A stretch of DNA of 64,000 nucleotides, taken from contig NC_133302.1 in the NCBI RefSeq assembly GCF_005239225.2, positions 11,999,991 through 12,063,990 of the forward strand. Reading direction: 5' to 3'. The notes under the pieces were generated by a model. The model was not told where the DNA came from and ran no database searches. It worked only from the letters and a program-made list of their open reading frames with translations. Shown here in pieces: positions 1-11,593 of this stretch (positions are counted from its first letter, which is position 1; each line of letters starts with the position of its first letter). A program made the position numbers and the translations under genes. The DNA is from Populus alba (lineage: Eukaryota > Streptophyta > Magnoliopsida > Malpighiales > Salicaceae).

Positions 1-518
1 TATCCATAATTTTTAAACATATATGCAGGTATCATTTGCAAAGTTGAGATTTAAAGGATAATATCCATCAAAGTCCAATGGCAGATACTCCCCATTGAGA
101 ATTTGGGTTTGGCTGCTCTCCAATCATTTTATTCCAGGTCCCCCACACTTTGTGTTATTATAATTTCTTCATCAATATTTATTCTCTTTATGTGCTTCAA
201 AACAAAATCTGTTTTTGTTTCCTTATAGAGCTATATTCAATCAGATACATCATATAAAAATGTCATTTCATGGATTCAAACATGAAAAGCATAATTCTGT
301 GTCATACATACATGCAAGCAATATTTACAAGTAAAGAGCTGAAGTGTGTGATTGGTATTCATAAATATACCAGTGGAAAGAATATGATGGTTTATAGCAA
401 TGTATGACAAAGCGGAAGAAATTGAAGTTTTTTTATCCTTCTAAATTATAGCCAGCACAAACATGAAGTTCAAAAGGAGCTAAATCCCAGAACAAAACTG
501 AAAGTTAAACTAGATTAC

Positions 519-597
519 CTATATTCAGGGAACTTTGAAAGTCGCCTAGCATCCAAGTCTGTAATAAATTTTTGCGCAGCTTGAACATTGTCTGTAC
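519..597 (-). CDS. Candidate internal exon of an unidentified minus-strand gene
   Basis: Read on the minus strand, a 79-base open segment is preceded by a strong acceptor (a T-run then CAG) and followed by a donor (GTAATC). The only frame that reads like protein enters in phase 1 and gives 25-26 residues, including the stretch DLDARRLSKFPEYR. Its entry phase fits the end of the possible first exon at 3969-3984, which would imply an intron of about 3.4 kb. A downstream exon may lie in 1-135, where two open frames exist, but no convincing acceptor was found there. I do not recognise the protein. The paired splice signals are seen directly; the gene model is inference. Confidence 0.35.
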
Positions 598-788
598 CTG
601 AAAAAATATTACCAATGGAATACCCGATACATGATATTCCTGAAAGCAAGACACCGCCAGAAAAAAGAACACCAGATCATAAAGGTGAGCAAAAAAAAAG
701 CAGAAAACCCAGATATGCTCTTAAACTAAATAAAAAGCCCCCAAAAATAACACACCTGGATGGGCTCTAAAAGAAGCACACCTGTAAT

Positions 789-1453
789 ACATAGGCTATA
801 ATGGCAATTTTAGAATTGGAGCAACAAGAAGCAACCCAAGCCGTGGAACACTAGGGGCTGCGATAAGAAAAAGTCATAAAAAGTACTGAAAACCTGAGAA
901 AGGAAGCAGCAAAAAAGAGATGAGCTTTATAAAACTGCAAAAATCAAACTCATAACACAAAAAATAAGAGCAAAATGACTAATGCAAGACAATGGGATAA
1001 GAAAGAATAATATGAACCTGGAAGCTAACAATAAACCAGTGACAGTAATTGGAATCCAAGTAAAGCTAAACTGCTAAGAAAAAGAGAGTAGGAATGCAAA
1101 ACAATGGAAAAAAGAGAGAAAATAACATAGGCTATAATGACAACTTTAGAATTGGAGCAGCAAAAAGCAACCCAAGCCATGGAACACCAGGTGGCTGCGA
1201 CAGAAAGAAGTCATAAAAGGTACCGAAAGCCTGAGAAAGGAAGCTGCAAAAAAGAGTTGAGCTTTATAAAACTGTAAAAATCAAACTCACAACAACAAAT
1301 AAGAGCAAAATGACAAACACTCTTAATGGGATAAGAAAGAGAACCTGGATGTTAACATAAACAAATGATAGTAATTGGAATCCAAGTGGAGCTAAACCAC
1401 TGAGAAAAAGAGAGCATGAATGCAAAACAATGAAAAAAAAAAGAGAGAAGATA
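789..1453. repeat. Two-copy tandem duplication, unit about 336 bp
   Basis: Copy 1 (789-1124) and copy 2 (1125-1453) start with the same ACATAGGCTATAATG and stay alignable throughout, with scattered substitutions and small indels. A third ACATA start follows at 1454. The units are purine-rich on the plus strand and have no convincing coding frame. Confidence 0.85.
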
Positions 1454-2430
1454 ACATAAGAACTTCTCTGCAAGTCTACTAATAAGACTCAAAAAGACAC
1501 AACCCAAAAAATCCAAAAAGCCAAACCCCATCTACCCATGATGAGAAAGATGGCAATTAGGGCAGAAGGCATGATTGTCATAGCTAACATGCTACTCAAC
1601 CTAAATTCAATTAACATAACATGGCAAGGATGTACTGAATAGCAATAAATAAAAAAGCAAATCAAACCAAACCAAGCTGAGAACCAGTCATCACCAAACC
1701 TAACTAAATGAAAACTATACCTATAACCCCCAAACAGAGAAGATGGATATGGGCAACCAAAACAAAACCAGCCTCACGTAGGATCAACACCTTTCCCAAC
1801 ACCAAAACACCTTGTATAACCTGCAACATCCTGCATAACTTGCCAACTTGGAGCACCTTTCATGGGCAGCAATTCCAATGCATCAATAAAGAGAAGAGGA
1901 CTGATGAATCAGAGCCAAAAGCCTTTGAGATCAGCACCAAATCCCCCAAAAACAGCAAGCCAAAACCCAGACAAAAGGAAAGAAAAAGAAGGCTGATTAG
2001 TCATGCCATCATTGCAAGGCAAATAGAGACACAAAAGCAATCCCACCTTACCCTAACAGCTCAGTTCTTGGTGACTTCGATGGAGAAAGAGAAGAGGAGT
2101 GCAGGAAAACCAGGAAAGAGAGAAAGATGAGCTTAACCCAATAGTTAGCAACCCCAATCCCAGCCCCAGCAAATTAGACCCAAACCAAAAAAACATAATG
2201 CCCTATGCCGAATGAAGGAAAATTAACACAAGAAAAAAAATAAGCATGCTCCTAGCCCAAGCCCACCAACATAAGCTGAATAGAAGGGCAGGAAAGCCAG
2301 CCAAAAAGAGCCGAGCAAGAGGTAAAAAAGCCAGCCAAGAAGCACTTTGCACTTTTCCATTGAATAGGAAGTTGTCTCTTGATATACAGTGGATTCACCA
2401 ATCCTTTTAGTTTATTTGTTATTTCTTCAA

Positions 2431-2853
2431 CGCATCATGCATGTTATACAATCCAAAACTTGCAAACTGGATTATCTAATTTGTGATCTTTTTTATCAAT
2501 ATCTTTTATCTCTACTTTTATCACTCACAAAGAACACCAAGAGAGATCATTCAAGCACATTCAGGACAAGCTTAAAAAGATGTGAGTATACCCGATAATA
2601 CCCACACTACCAAGTCTTAAGGAATCTTCAAGCACATTCAGGACAAGCTTAAACGCATCCTGCATGTTATACAATCCAAAACTTGCAAACTGGATTATCT
2701 AATATGTGGTCTTTTTTATCAATATCTTTTATCTCTACTTTTATCACTCATAAAGAACACCAAGAGAGGTCATTCAAGCACATTCAGGACAAGCTTAAAA
2801 AGATGTGAGTATACCCGATAATACCCACACTGCCAAGTCTTAAGGAATCTTCA
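2431..2853. repeat. Two-copy tandem duplication, unit 223 bp
   Basis: The sequence from CGCATCATGCATG at 2431 recurs at 2654 and both copies run through AAGGAATCTTCA. A shorter motif (AGCACATTCAGGACAAGC) inside the unit is repeated again at the copy junction, near 2631-2650, which suggests the duplication arose across that short repeat. The copies are nearly identical, so the event is fairly recent. Confidence 0.88.
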
Positions 2854-3968
2854 CAAACTTTAATCCTGGCTTGTCTCTATTCTTTTGAAACAGATATCAG
2901 CAGATCCGATATGATTTTGGTTCTCTGCATCAAGAAGAAAACGAGCATTAGATATGGTCACAAATCTGCTAATGAAAAACTTGTTACACTGGTAAGTGAG
3001 TGGATACCCTGCCTATTGTTGTTTGCATAATGAAGAGAATTAAGCAAGCAGGTTAAATGCTTGAAAAAAATAAAAATGTCAGTTTCAAGTTTCCACCTAA
3101 AGCCATATGCAAATGCTATTAACTGACAAGTTTAAATCAAGTAAATCAACAGGCCCAGAACTCTTCACCGATGACATGCAAGAACGCATGCCTTAAATGC
3201 CATTGCCTTCAAGCTAAAACAATGTTAAATGTTTAGTTCTTTCCAAGTTTCATCAACTCTATAAGCTTCCTGCACCATTTATACATTCCTTTATTGGGAG
3301 GCCATATTAGACACGGGGTAAAAGTAACCCTCTCGAAAAGTAAGCAGGAAAAGAGTCAAATTATGATTATGTTGGAATCGTTCCTTGTTTTGTTCTTCTT
3401 TAATGGGTCGGCTTCTGCAACAATTAACTTCGGTAGCAATTTTTTTCTCGATAGCTCCTAAAACCCTTGATTACAGCCTTTATCCGAACAAAAATCAAAT
3501 CCAACTCTCTATTTTCAAAACAAAAAAAAAAAACCATACACAAAAAAAATCTGGCACGACATTACCTGCTTTATATACATCTTAAAATACAGAATCATCC
3601 GCCTTCTATCAAAGAGATTAAAGAACAGCACCATTAGCGGAGTTTTCTTACTGTTAGAGACAGAAAAAAAATTAATTTAAATTTTTTTTTTTAAAAAAAA
3701 AAAGGATTAGCATGCCTATCTGTGTACGATCCAAAATCTGATATTATTCCATGCCTTTTTAAGCATGAAATTAAAAAGAAATAAATAAATAACAGTTTCC
3801 AAGATTAAAAAATAAATGGTTAAAAAAACTAACAACTGCTAACTAGGGTTTCAACTTCCATAAATTTACAGAATATACAAAAATCGGAGTCTCAAACCTA
3901 AGTTCTAAGTAACAAATACAAGCACTAAAACCACGGCGTAGCGGAGCAAAATTAGCAAGAAAACTTAC

Positions 3969-3984
3969 GAAATTGTTGCTCCAT
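3969..3984 (-). CDS. Possible first coding exon (starts MEQQF)
   Basis: On the minus strand an ATG preceded by a C/T-rich leader (TCTTCTTCTTCTTC upstream, typical of plant 5' UTRs) opens a 16-base coding segment followed at once by a textbook donor GTAAGT. The exon ends in phase 1, which fits the entry phase of the exon at 519-597. A longer minus-strand open frame (95 residues, 3965-4252) covers the same DNA but ends just after the donor and probably reflects the leader. No protein family was recognised. Confidence 0.25.
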
Positions 3985-4415
3985 CGACTAGAAAGGGGTT
4001 TGGCTTGAAGAAGAAGAAGATGAGGAGTAGTGGAGGACTGGGTTTGAGCGGGCGAGTTAATGGTTTAGGTGTTGGGTGGGCGCGCAAGTTAAGGCCGTTG
4101 AACAGAGTGCTCCAGCGGTGTGTTTTAGCGCTGGGCTTGTGGTGTGTCTCTATCAGATGCTTTGACATGTCTTCCTCTTCCACTAAGTTCTTGGCCGCTA
4201 TCGCTGCATCATATGATCCAAGAAATCCTTCCTCTTCATACTTTGTCTCCACCGTGAAACTCCATTGTTGTTACAGAATTTAACAGGCAAAGAAAAGAGG
4301 AACTTGAAAGATCAAGGAATTTTTTTTCGTGTCCTGTAAATCAAAATCAATGAAGTGGAAGTGTAACAGAAGGGTTGTTTTTTAACGTTACTAAAGGGAA
4401 GTAACGGATAGTTTT

Positions 4416-4491
4416 GATGTCGATTTGATTTTTCTATGTTGTTAACAGATAGTGATGTCGATTTGATTTTTCTATGTTGTTAACAGATAGT
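4416..4491. repeat. 38-bp direct tandem repeat, two copies
   Basis: The block starting GATGTCGATTTG at 4416 is repeated exactly at 4454. Flanking short pieces (GATAGT, AGTGATG) are also iterated. No coding frame uses it. Confidence 0.85.
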
Positions 4492-4644
4492 GATGAGTAG
4501 TGATGTCACGGATAGTTTTCTTTCTTGTTTCTTAATTACTAAAGGGATTCCTATGAATATAATACCCATATTATTATAATATATGATAAAAATATTTTCA
4601 TTTTAATATAGATAGGTACTCTCTCTATATCATAAATATTTAAA

Positions 4645-4912
4645 ACAAAATATATATACAGCAATTAAAAGTTTGAGGATCAAATTTGATATAATCAACA
4701 AATAATATGATATTTCTAAATTTTTTCATAATTTCTGAAAAAGTTTTTTCCGCTCAAAATAAAAAAGAAAACACTTTCCTGGAAACTAAACCAAATTTTT
4801 CTTTGAGTTGAAAGTATTTTCTGTTTACCAACTTTTCTAATAACAAACAAATACAGAAAAGTTTGGAAAATGATTTTCTGAAAACCACTTTTCGAAAAAC
4901 AAACACACCCTA
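4645..4912 (+). mobile_element. Truncated copy of a small TIR element (same family as 44008-44843)
   Basis: This stretch aligns with the right-hand part of the element at 44008-44843. Shared blocks include AAAGTTTGAGGA, CAAATTTGATATAATC and the terminal AACAAACACACCC. The left end found in the other copy is missing or too diverged to recognise. No transposase frame is present. Confidence 0.65.
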
Positions 4913-5027
4913 AATAAGTCTATTATTGTTCAAAATAAAACCCACAAGGATCATGTTCTAAATCGATATGCCAAGCCATATCGGATTTAATAAATATGGT
5001 TTTGAGTGAGGGTTAATTGGGTAATGT

Positions 5028-5662
5028 TAGTGGTAAGCAAAAAAACCTAAAAACCAATTAAACTGGAAAAACTGGAAAAAATTTAACCAAGAAAACCGAA
5101 TTAAAAAATAAAACCAAATGAACCGATTAAAAAGCCTAAGAAAAAAACCGATTTGCCCTAAATTTATGCCTTTCCCGCTTTAATATTGTATACTCCATCA
5201 TTATTATTTATAAACAAAAGATAAAGAGTAAGAAAACATTTTTTGCTATCTATTTTTGCATAAAAGAGATGTGCATTAGGGATATTTTTACCCTAATTTT
5301 TGCTATTTGATTTAATTAGAGACAGTCTCAATTTCATGGATTTTACAAGGTTGTGTTGGGTTTTTTATGAGTTGGTTCTCTTGTCATATAGATCATTATT
5401 TTGCACTTTTTACATAGTTAAAAATCCCAGCCATTTAGACTAATCAATTTATCATCCATCTTCTCCATTTGCTGGCATCAGCTTGCCTTTCACATGAAAC
5501 ATAACTTGATAGTTTTGGTTTTTCCAATTTTTTTCCTCAATTATTCGAACCGAAAATGATCGGTTTAAACTGGTTTCGATTCTGAATTAAGAAAAAATAA
5601 AAATTCGGTTTGGTTGGTTTTTTCAAGTAAAAACCGAACCGAACTGAAAATGCTCACCCCGA
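5028..5662. mobile_element. hAT-type non-autonomous element with 8-bp target duplication
   Basis: The 635-bp element has imperfect inverted ends: left TAGTGGTAAGCA and right (reverse complement) TCGGGGTGAGCA. It is flanked by an exact 8-bp duplication, GGTAATGT, at 5020-5027 and 5663-5670. The subterminal regions are rich in AACCGA/TCGGTT motifs in opposite orientation at the two ends. An 8-bp duplication is the hallmark of the hAT superfamily. There is no transposase ORF, so it would need a partner in trans. Confidence 0.8.
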
Positions 5663-5670
5663 GGTAATGT

Positions 5671-8249
5671 CATGAGAATTTATTTGCTTTGAGGATTGAA
5701 TTGATAATTAGAGTTTTTTTATATAAAATATTTTTTTCTTAATTATGTGTATATTAACTCATTAAAGAAAAATAGCGGATAAATTATTATAGTTTAATTT
5801 AAACAATTGATTCCCAAGGAAAACTTCTTTTGTAAAACTTCTCAAGGTATGGATGGTTATTGAACTAATATGGTATTGTTTATCTCAGGATTTGCTATCA
5901 TGTTTTTTATGAGAAAATTCAAGAACATCATAATTTTGATTTCACTTTCTTATTGAATATCACGGCAGAAATACCAATGGTGTTGTTTTTGACCAAATAT
6001 CACCATCACATTTTTTGTTGTTGTTGATAACGACAATCATTATGCCCCCTAACGTTTCAAGATGCCTCAATCCATACATGAAGGACATTTCAAGTTGCCT
6101 CAACCATACATGAAGGAGATGATTATAGATTACTCTCGTGCAATGTTATAGGTAGAATCAATTTTTTAAATAAAAAAATATTAGAGATAATTAAGAATTT
6201 TATTAATCAAGTTAAATTTTGATTAATTTAATATCACAATAAAAAATAAGGTAACAACAAAAAATAAAAATATTACTCTAGAAAAAAGATGGGCTACCAT
6301 GCGAAATCAATGACACATGAGATATGTCAAGATTACTTGTCTATCATGTGTCCTAGATCATGAGATCAAGATAATTCAATATAAAAGGAAATAGATGATA
6401 AATAAAAACAAAACTGTAAAAATTAAGAGATAAATATAGATCAAGATATTTAATAGCATAACACATGTTATTTATCCGATTGTGTTTAATGAATTTATTT
6501 ATTAAAATCAATCTATATTATAAAAATAAATTTAATTTATATGAAATATAAAAAAAATTAAAGATGAATTATATTAACTTCATGAAAAATTAAAGACACA
6601 CAATGTAATTGAAAATATAATTACCATTTAAAAAAGGCTAAATAAGCTAAAAATAACATAAGAGGGGTATTAATTAAAAAAAAAACTTAAAAAATATTTT
6701 ATAAAAAGACATAAAAAAGGTATCAATTGGAAAAAAAAAACAAAGAAAAGTATCAAGAAAGGAAAAGCCCAAGTGCATGGGCCTTGAAGCCCAGGCTAAT
6801 GCAGGCCTATGAGCCTGGGCCTACTATTTTTTTCAAGTCATCTACAATTTTATTCTAAAAAGAGAATTGACAAACGTGACGTTGCTTATTGTGGGAGACG
6901 ATGTGTTGTCTGTCAGCCCAAAATCCAACAACCATTTTTGTGGTTGGAAATTTGGGCTTGCTAGTTTTTTTTACCAAAAAAACCTTGTTTTTCAACCATT
7001 TCAATCGCAAAACACCCTACAAACACCAAGCAACCAACCTATCAACCTAATGAACCAAAAAAAGGTTTAAACCACTTAAAAAAACCAGAAAAAATATTGC
7101 ATCCTTGACATATATTTAGTTTCTTAAGCTATATCGAGGCTTAAAACAAACACTATAAGACTCCCTTCACCTAGTGAAACTCGTTAACACCAATTTTAAC
7201 TTTTTTTTATGGTTGGATCGTCGTTAACAAAAAGATCTCTCTCTCTCTCTTTCTCTTCCAAAATTTGATTACTCTTTCCACTCCCATGAAAAAATTACCG
7301 GAAAAAAAAAAGATTCTAGTAACAAGATGTATTTTAAAAAAAAAAATTAAAAGGACCAGCCACGTTAGACACAAACCATTCCATGTGCCAACAGATAATT
7401 AGGCAAGTAATGCTCTCTTCCTTAAAGCATGGATACTTGGGATCCAACTGTTTATTGTCACCTCCATAAATGCTGAGATAATTGTTGCGCTGCTATGAAC
7501 ACACTTGATTTTGAGGCAGAATGTCTTGTGAATATGTTTTCATCTATTTATAATAAATACATTTTTTAATATGATTTTGGTGAACTTTCATGATTGAAAT
7601 GTAATCAAGTGGCTTTGCTACTGCTAAATATATAGCAACATATTGTCCACCTGTTTTTTGATTCAACATATTATTGCTCTAATAATTAAGAACTAGCTAA
7701 ACATTTGAAAATTGAGTAATGTGAGAGACAAACAGTTAAAATGGAAAATCCAGTGTTTTTACACTTGGAATCTTCTCACATTTCACCATCCCAGAGTTCA
7801 TCCATTGTCCTTTATGCACCATAAGTCCCTTGCACAAAAGTATTTCCTATAACAAGCCTCTCCTACATGTTTAAATTATAAGGTCAATCATTTTGCATTT
7901 TGAAGGAAGTAAATTACTTCTTATAGCTCATGGATGATTTAGTTGTGTGTAATTACTTGATAAATTCAGAGCGCTAATATATGACCCTAAGATTCATCAA
8001 GTAGGTAAAACATGAGCCTAAGTGCATTAACGCAAGAGACCACTTGCATGACCAGACCCATAAAATCTTACAGGCTAATTCAAGCAAAATTTTATATAAC
8101 TGTAGTAAATTATTACTTACTCAGAACTACAATTATCAGATATTTAGTAGGTGTAGTGCAGCTCAAGACAAAAAATAATGTATTAGGTAGAGCAAGTGCA
8201 CAGAAACATTCATAGACATAAAACATTGAGAGAGAACCCTGTCACTTGC
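5671..8249. other. AT-rich stretch, no gene recognised
   Basis: Only short open frames with no family resemblance are present. A short CT microsatellite lies near 7233-7254. Near 6770-6825 there is a run of AGGCC/GGGCC-containing short inverted repeats. No exons, RNA genes or element termini could be supported. Confidence 0.5.
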
Positions 8250-8502
8250 CTGCTCAATTTCATAAAGCTTGGAAAATAAGTCTTCAGGAATAGACCAATA
8301 AAAAAATGTCAATGTTTTCTATGATTCTTGCCTCGTTTATGCTTTTAAGTAGCACACCGTGGCCCATTTGTAGTCTTCATCGAAGAACCATTTGTGCTGG
8401 AGATTTGCCTAATTTCTCAGCAATTATTTTAAGAATTGGATTCTTGAGAACCTCAGTCTTGATCTTCTGTGAACCTGCGAAACCTAATAGTGCACACCGC
8501 TC
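8250..8502 (-). pseudogene. Aldo-keto reductase pseudogene exon
   Basis: Read on the minus strand, this segment matches the C-terminal part of plant aldo-keto reductases, NADPH-dependent (beta/alpha)8-barrel enzymes that reduce aldehydes and sugars. Visible pieces are KTEVLKNPILKIIAEKLGKS, then SPAQMVLR, LQMGH, KSINEARI (the cofactor-binding KS.NEARI region, with Leu in place of the usual preceding Pro), the family-typical WSIPEDLF in a shifted frame, and EIEQAS. An in-frame TGA at 8377-8379 replaces the conserved Trp after the Arg, and a single-base indel separates NIDIF from WSIPEDLF. The upstream edge (TTTTGAG before the open frame) could be a splice acceptor. Other exons were not found. 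It is probably a decayed gene remnant; a polymorphic or mis-sequenced exon is less likely given two lesions. Confidence 0.75.
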
Positions 8503-9098
8503 AAAAGAGTAGGGGGGAAGGAAACAAAGGAAGACAAATGACCATCACAGTAATTAATAATTTGACTTTTTTCCCTTTAAAATGAATAGATGTATTGCAT
8601 TAGAAAAGGAAGATTTATAAACAAACTAAGAGAGATATCAATATTGTAAATCCCGAGAAAAAAAAAATCAAGGCTGGATTAAATTAAAGGAAATAAACTA
8701 AACTAAAAAGAAGTGGGGGCAAAATGAATACACTTAAAGAAAATGGGGCCTAAATGTAAATAAGAATAATTATAGAGTATAAGCACTCCTTTTCTCACCA
8801 AAAAAAAATCTGCAGATAATCTCTGGTCATGACAGACCCTATAGGGTAGTAGGTCTGGTTTGTTGATGAGAAATTTTGACTGTCTTAGAGGCAGAACTGG
8901 GCTCTCCTTCCTTCAGAGAACTTGTAGCCTCATGTTTTAGCTTTCCAACAAGACTAATCTCGCTTGAATTGAAGTTCTATAACTCTAGATATAGTTAAAA
9001 ATCTGAGGAGAGGTCGGAAAGTAACAGTTAAAAAATGAGACAATAACAGTTCAATGTCTAGACAGTAACAATTTGGGATTTAAGCATAAAAAATTCAA

Positions 9099-9122
9099 AT
9101 ATATATATATATATATATATAA
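9099..9122. repeat. TA microsatellite
   Basis: An uninterrupted (AT)n run of about 12 units. Confidence 0.9.
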
Positions 9123-9536
9123 AGGAATGATAACTGCGGTTGGACAAAGAATGACAATATTAATGGGTGAGATGAGAAAAACGTAAAATATTAAGAAATG
9201 ACTGAAAGAAAGACTTGTTGGTTTGTTGATATGTTTATAATAAAACATATCCTTGAGTGAGGAGAATTTATGAGATAAACTTGTGAATTACAGGAGGGAC
9301 CACAGGCGTGGTGCAACAACAACAGTAATAATAGGGGAGCACGAGTAGAGCTTCTATTGCAGGTAAGTGAATCGCCCTATACTTCCTAATTAATTCCATG
9401 ATTTATTTATATTACAAATGTGAAATATAAATTACTGAATATATGTGTATTCAAGGTGAAAAGTTATTGTGTGAATTGCTAAATGATGAAATTACCACTA
9501 ACAAAGGAAATATGAGAAGTGCGATTTGAGGCGTAA

Positions 9537-9704
9537 ACTAGCATACATTTAGTGTATGTTAGGATAATGAGTAAGTGAATCGCCATGATTGAACTACCAT
9601 ACATTTAGTGTATATTAGGATCCCGGGTAAGGGGATCGCCATGTATAGACTAGCATACATTTAGTGTATGTTAGGATCCCGGGTAAGGGGATCACCTTGC
9701 ATCG
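9537..9704. repeat. Three tandem 56-bp units, each with a palindrome
   Basis: Units start at 9537, 9593 and 9649. Each contains the near-palindrome CATACATTTAGTGTATG followed by AGGAT and GTAAG. Units 2 and 3 share TCCCGGGTAAGGGGATC. A partial unit (GGTAAGTGAATCGCC) lies upstream near 9361. A GATGATG run follows at about 9715-9729. Confidence 0.85.
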
Positions 9705-10293
9705 ACTCATATGGGATGATGATGATGATGCCAATGAAATTGGTATTGGTAATGTGATAAGTAAAAATAATCATGTTCGATCTCATAAAGTCTGGAATGA
9801 AGGTTGAAAGTGGCAAAGGGAACAATTATTAATAGTTGGATAAGGAAGGGATTCTAATAAAAACTAGAAGGGAGAAGCGAATGAACTATGAATGCAGTTT
9901 ACCTTATTGAAATTATTAGATATTTGTGTTGTTATATTTATTGTAATATTCACCTTTCAATAATATGTATTTTGTTTCAAGATCATCGCATGTACGATAA
10001 GAGTAGATCCTAGCTTATGTTCCCTTCTTGTAATCTAGGTTCTAGGGAGTATACCCTTGTATTTTATAAACATGAAATTGTTTGTATAACTTGATTTGTA
10101 TAATTAATGTTTAAACTTGATTAAATGAAGTTAACCATGTAGTTCATATAACCATACTTCATGCCTATGTAATTATATTTATTTATTTTTATCCATCCAT
10201 AATGATATTTTGTTATATAATGCATATCATAAATATTGTGGTTGATAGGTATGAGTATAAGTGTGGAAATTGAAACATAGGATGATTGGGTTG

Positions 10294-11305
10294 TGATACG
10301 ATCCAGGTAAGGTCAAATTCGGATTTTGACGTAAAATGCGCAACTATCCAGTTTTACGAAAATAGTCATAATTCTCAATCCTACCATTGGATCGGGCTGA
10401 AATTGTACGTGGAGGCTCCTGACATGTTTTCATACCTTGGGTTAAAATATCATGTCAATCAGAGTTCGGCAAGGCATCCAAACACGGGTCAACAAAGGTT
10501 GTACGGGTTTTGTTATTTGCTTCCTTTTGACTTGTGGACTTCCTATTTGGCTAGAATTCTTTTCCTAAAAGGATGCGGCAGCTTATTTTGGGAATCTCCT
10601 AGTTCTACAAAGATCTTTAATGGGCTTCAACATAGTTTCCAAGTGTGGTAAGGATTCATAAATGTTTCAGAATCCTTTTTTTACAAGGATTCCTTATTCA
10701 TCCTAGCTACAAAAAGGAAAGAAGATTTCAGAACTAATTCTACCTTCAGATTTGATTCTCCTAGCTTATATAGGACTTCTAAAGGGCTACAAATCTGATC
10801 CTATCATATTTAGGATATTAAATTCGGATTTATTTATTTTATTGTTATTTTCTTCTTAGTTTAGGGTTTATTTATATTATTTGGGTTTAATTGTAAGTGG
10901 GCATCATATAAGTCCACATAAAGGGTCCATTAGGGTTTATTTTAGTTTGCATTCACTATAAATAAGGGCATAACTAGACATGTAGGGAAGACAATTCATA
11001 TTAATAAAACTTCTTGTTTGCCGCACTTTGTGTGTGTGTGTTGGTGAGATAATCTCCCTTCCATGGTTCTCTAAAGAACTGAAAACGACTTATCGAAGAG
11101 CAACTGGCTTCGTGGCGTTATCCTTATACTTCTCGTTCGCGAATCAATATTCGTTGGGTGGGGGTTTACGTTTCCAATAGTGCTGGTGCCTAGGTACAAG
11201 TTATCTTTGTGTCACACTCCTATCAAACCTGATTTACTTGGCTTTCCGGGAATTGGTGTCTTTGTGTGTGGGTTGCGTGACCACGTGATCACGAGGTTCG
11301 CATCA
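10294..11305 (+). mobile_element. Solo LTR, TGAT family type A (A1)
   Basis: The 1012-bp LTR begins TGATACGATCC and ends GGTTCGCATCA. It is flanked on both sides by the 5-bp direct repeat GGTTG (10289-10293 and 11306-11310), so a full element inserted here and recombined down to one LTR. A TATA box (TATAAATA) lies near 10957. The last 40 bases carry the CACGTG-centred palindrome seen in most family members. A 121-residue open frame (10286-10651) is incidental. Confidence 0.92.
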
Positions 11306-11522
11306 GGTTGGGAATTAAGTTATGAGATGCGAGTTATTGGAAATGTAAAAAGATTCCATGGTAATAACTTGGGACCTTCCAGATAGGGGGGACCCTGTCG
11401 AAATTCCGGTAGATTTTAATACGAAGACCATGAATATATATATATACAAAAAAAAAATTATTCTGTTTTTTTTTTCGATTGACATGAGATTGTTGTTTTA
11501 TCCCGGAATGGGGGATGTTACA

Positions 11523-11537
11523 TTTGGTATTAGAGCC
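11523..11537 (+). promoter_or_regulatory. Primer-binding site (initiator tRNA-Met type)
   Basis: TTTGGTATTAGAGCC lies immediately after the LTR end and is complementary, with one mismatch, to the 3' end of plant initiator tRNA-Met. It marks the start of minus-strand DNA synthesis for the Tekay/Del-like element. Confidence 0.75.
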
Positions 11538-11593
11538 CAGGTTGCTATTTTAGGGACATGAATAATTAGATGATTTTGAAATGTGTTTTCAGG

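Larger units (their letters stand above)
598..3968. other. AT-rich non-coding stretch with tandem duplications
   Basis: No reliable gene is visible. Open frames here (for example a 140-residue lysine- and proline-rich one at 1708-2130 on the plus strand) have low-complexity composition and no family resemblance. The stretch would be intron if the minus-strand exons on either side belong to one gene. It contains the 336-bp and 223-bp tandem duplications listed separately. Confidence 0.5.
9300..11522 (+). mobile_element. Right part of a Tekay/Del-like 5' LTR, split by a solo LTR
   Basis: The right boundary is clear: the LTR ends in TTACA at 11522 and is followed directly by an initiator-Met-type primer-binding site and a gag start. 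The LTR body carries a 56-bp tandem repeat (9537-9704) and is interrupted by the TGAT-family solo LTR at 10294-11305. The left end is not resolved; 9300 is only the point from which the sequence looks continuous with the LTR. Assignment to the Tekay/Del chromovirus group rests on the gag start and PBS layout and is inference. Confidence 0.5.

Noticed and set aside
1708..2130. 140-residue plus-strand open frame rich in K, P, T and R
   Set aside because: Low-complexity composition follows the purine-rich DNA; no start context, splice partner or family motif supports it.
2893..2993. Possible plus-strand exon with a good acceptor (CTATTCTTTTGAAACAG) and donor (CTGGTAAGTGAG)
   Set aside because: Two of three frames have stops, the open one reads poorly, no neighbouring plus-strand exon was found, and the minus strand also offers an acceptor here; not enough to call.
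10286..10651. 121-residue frame, seen again (in part) at 13200, 25278 and 40354 inverted
   Set aside because: It recurs only because it lies in repeated LTR sequence; the frame is not kept in all copies and crosses the LTR start.
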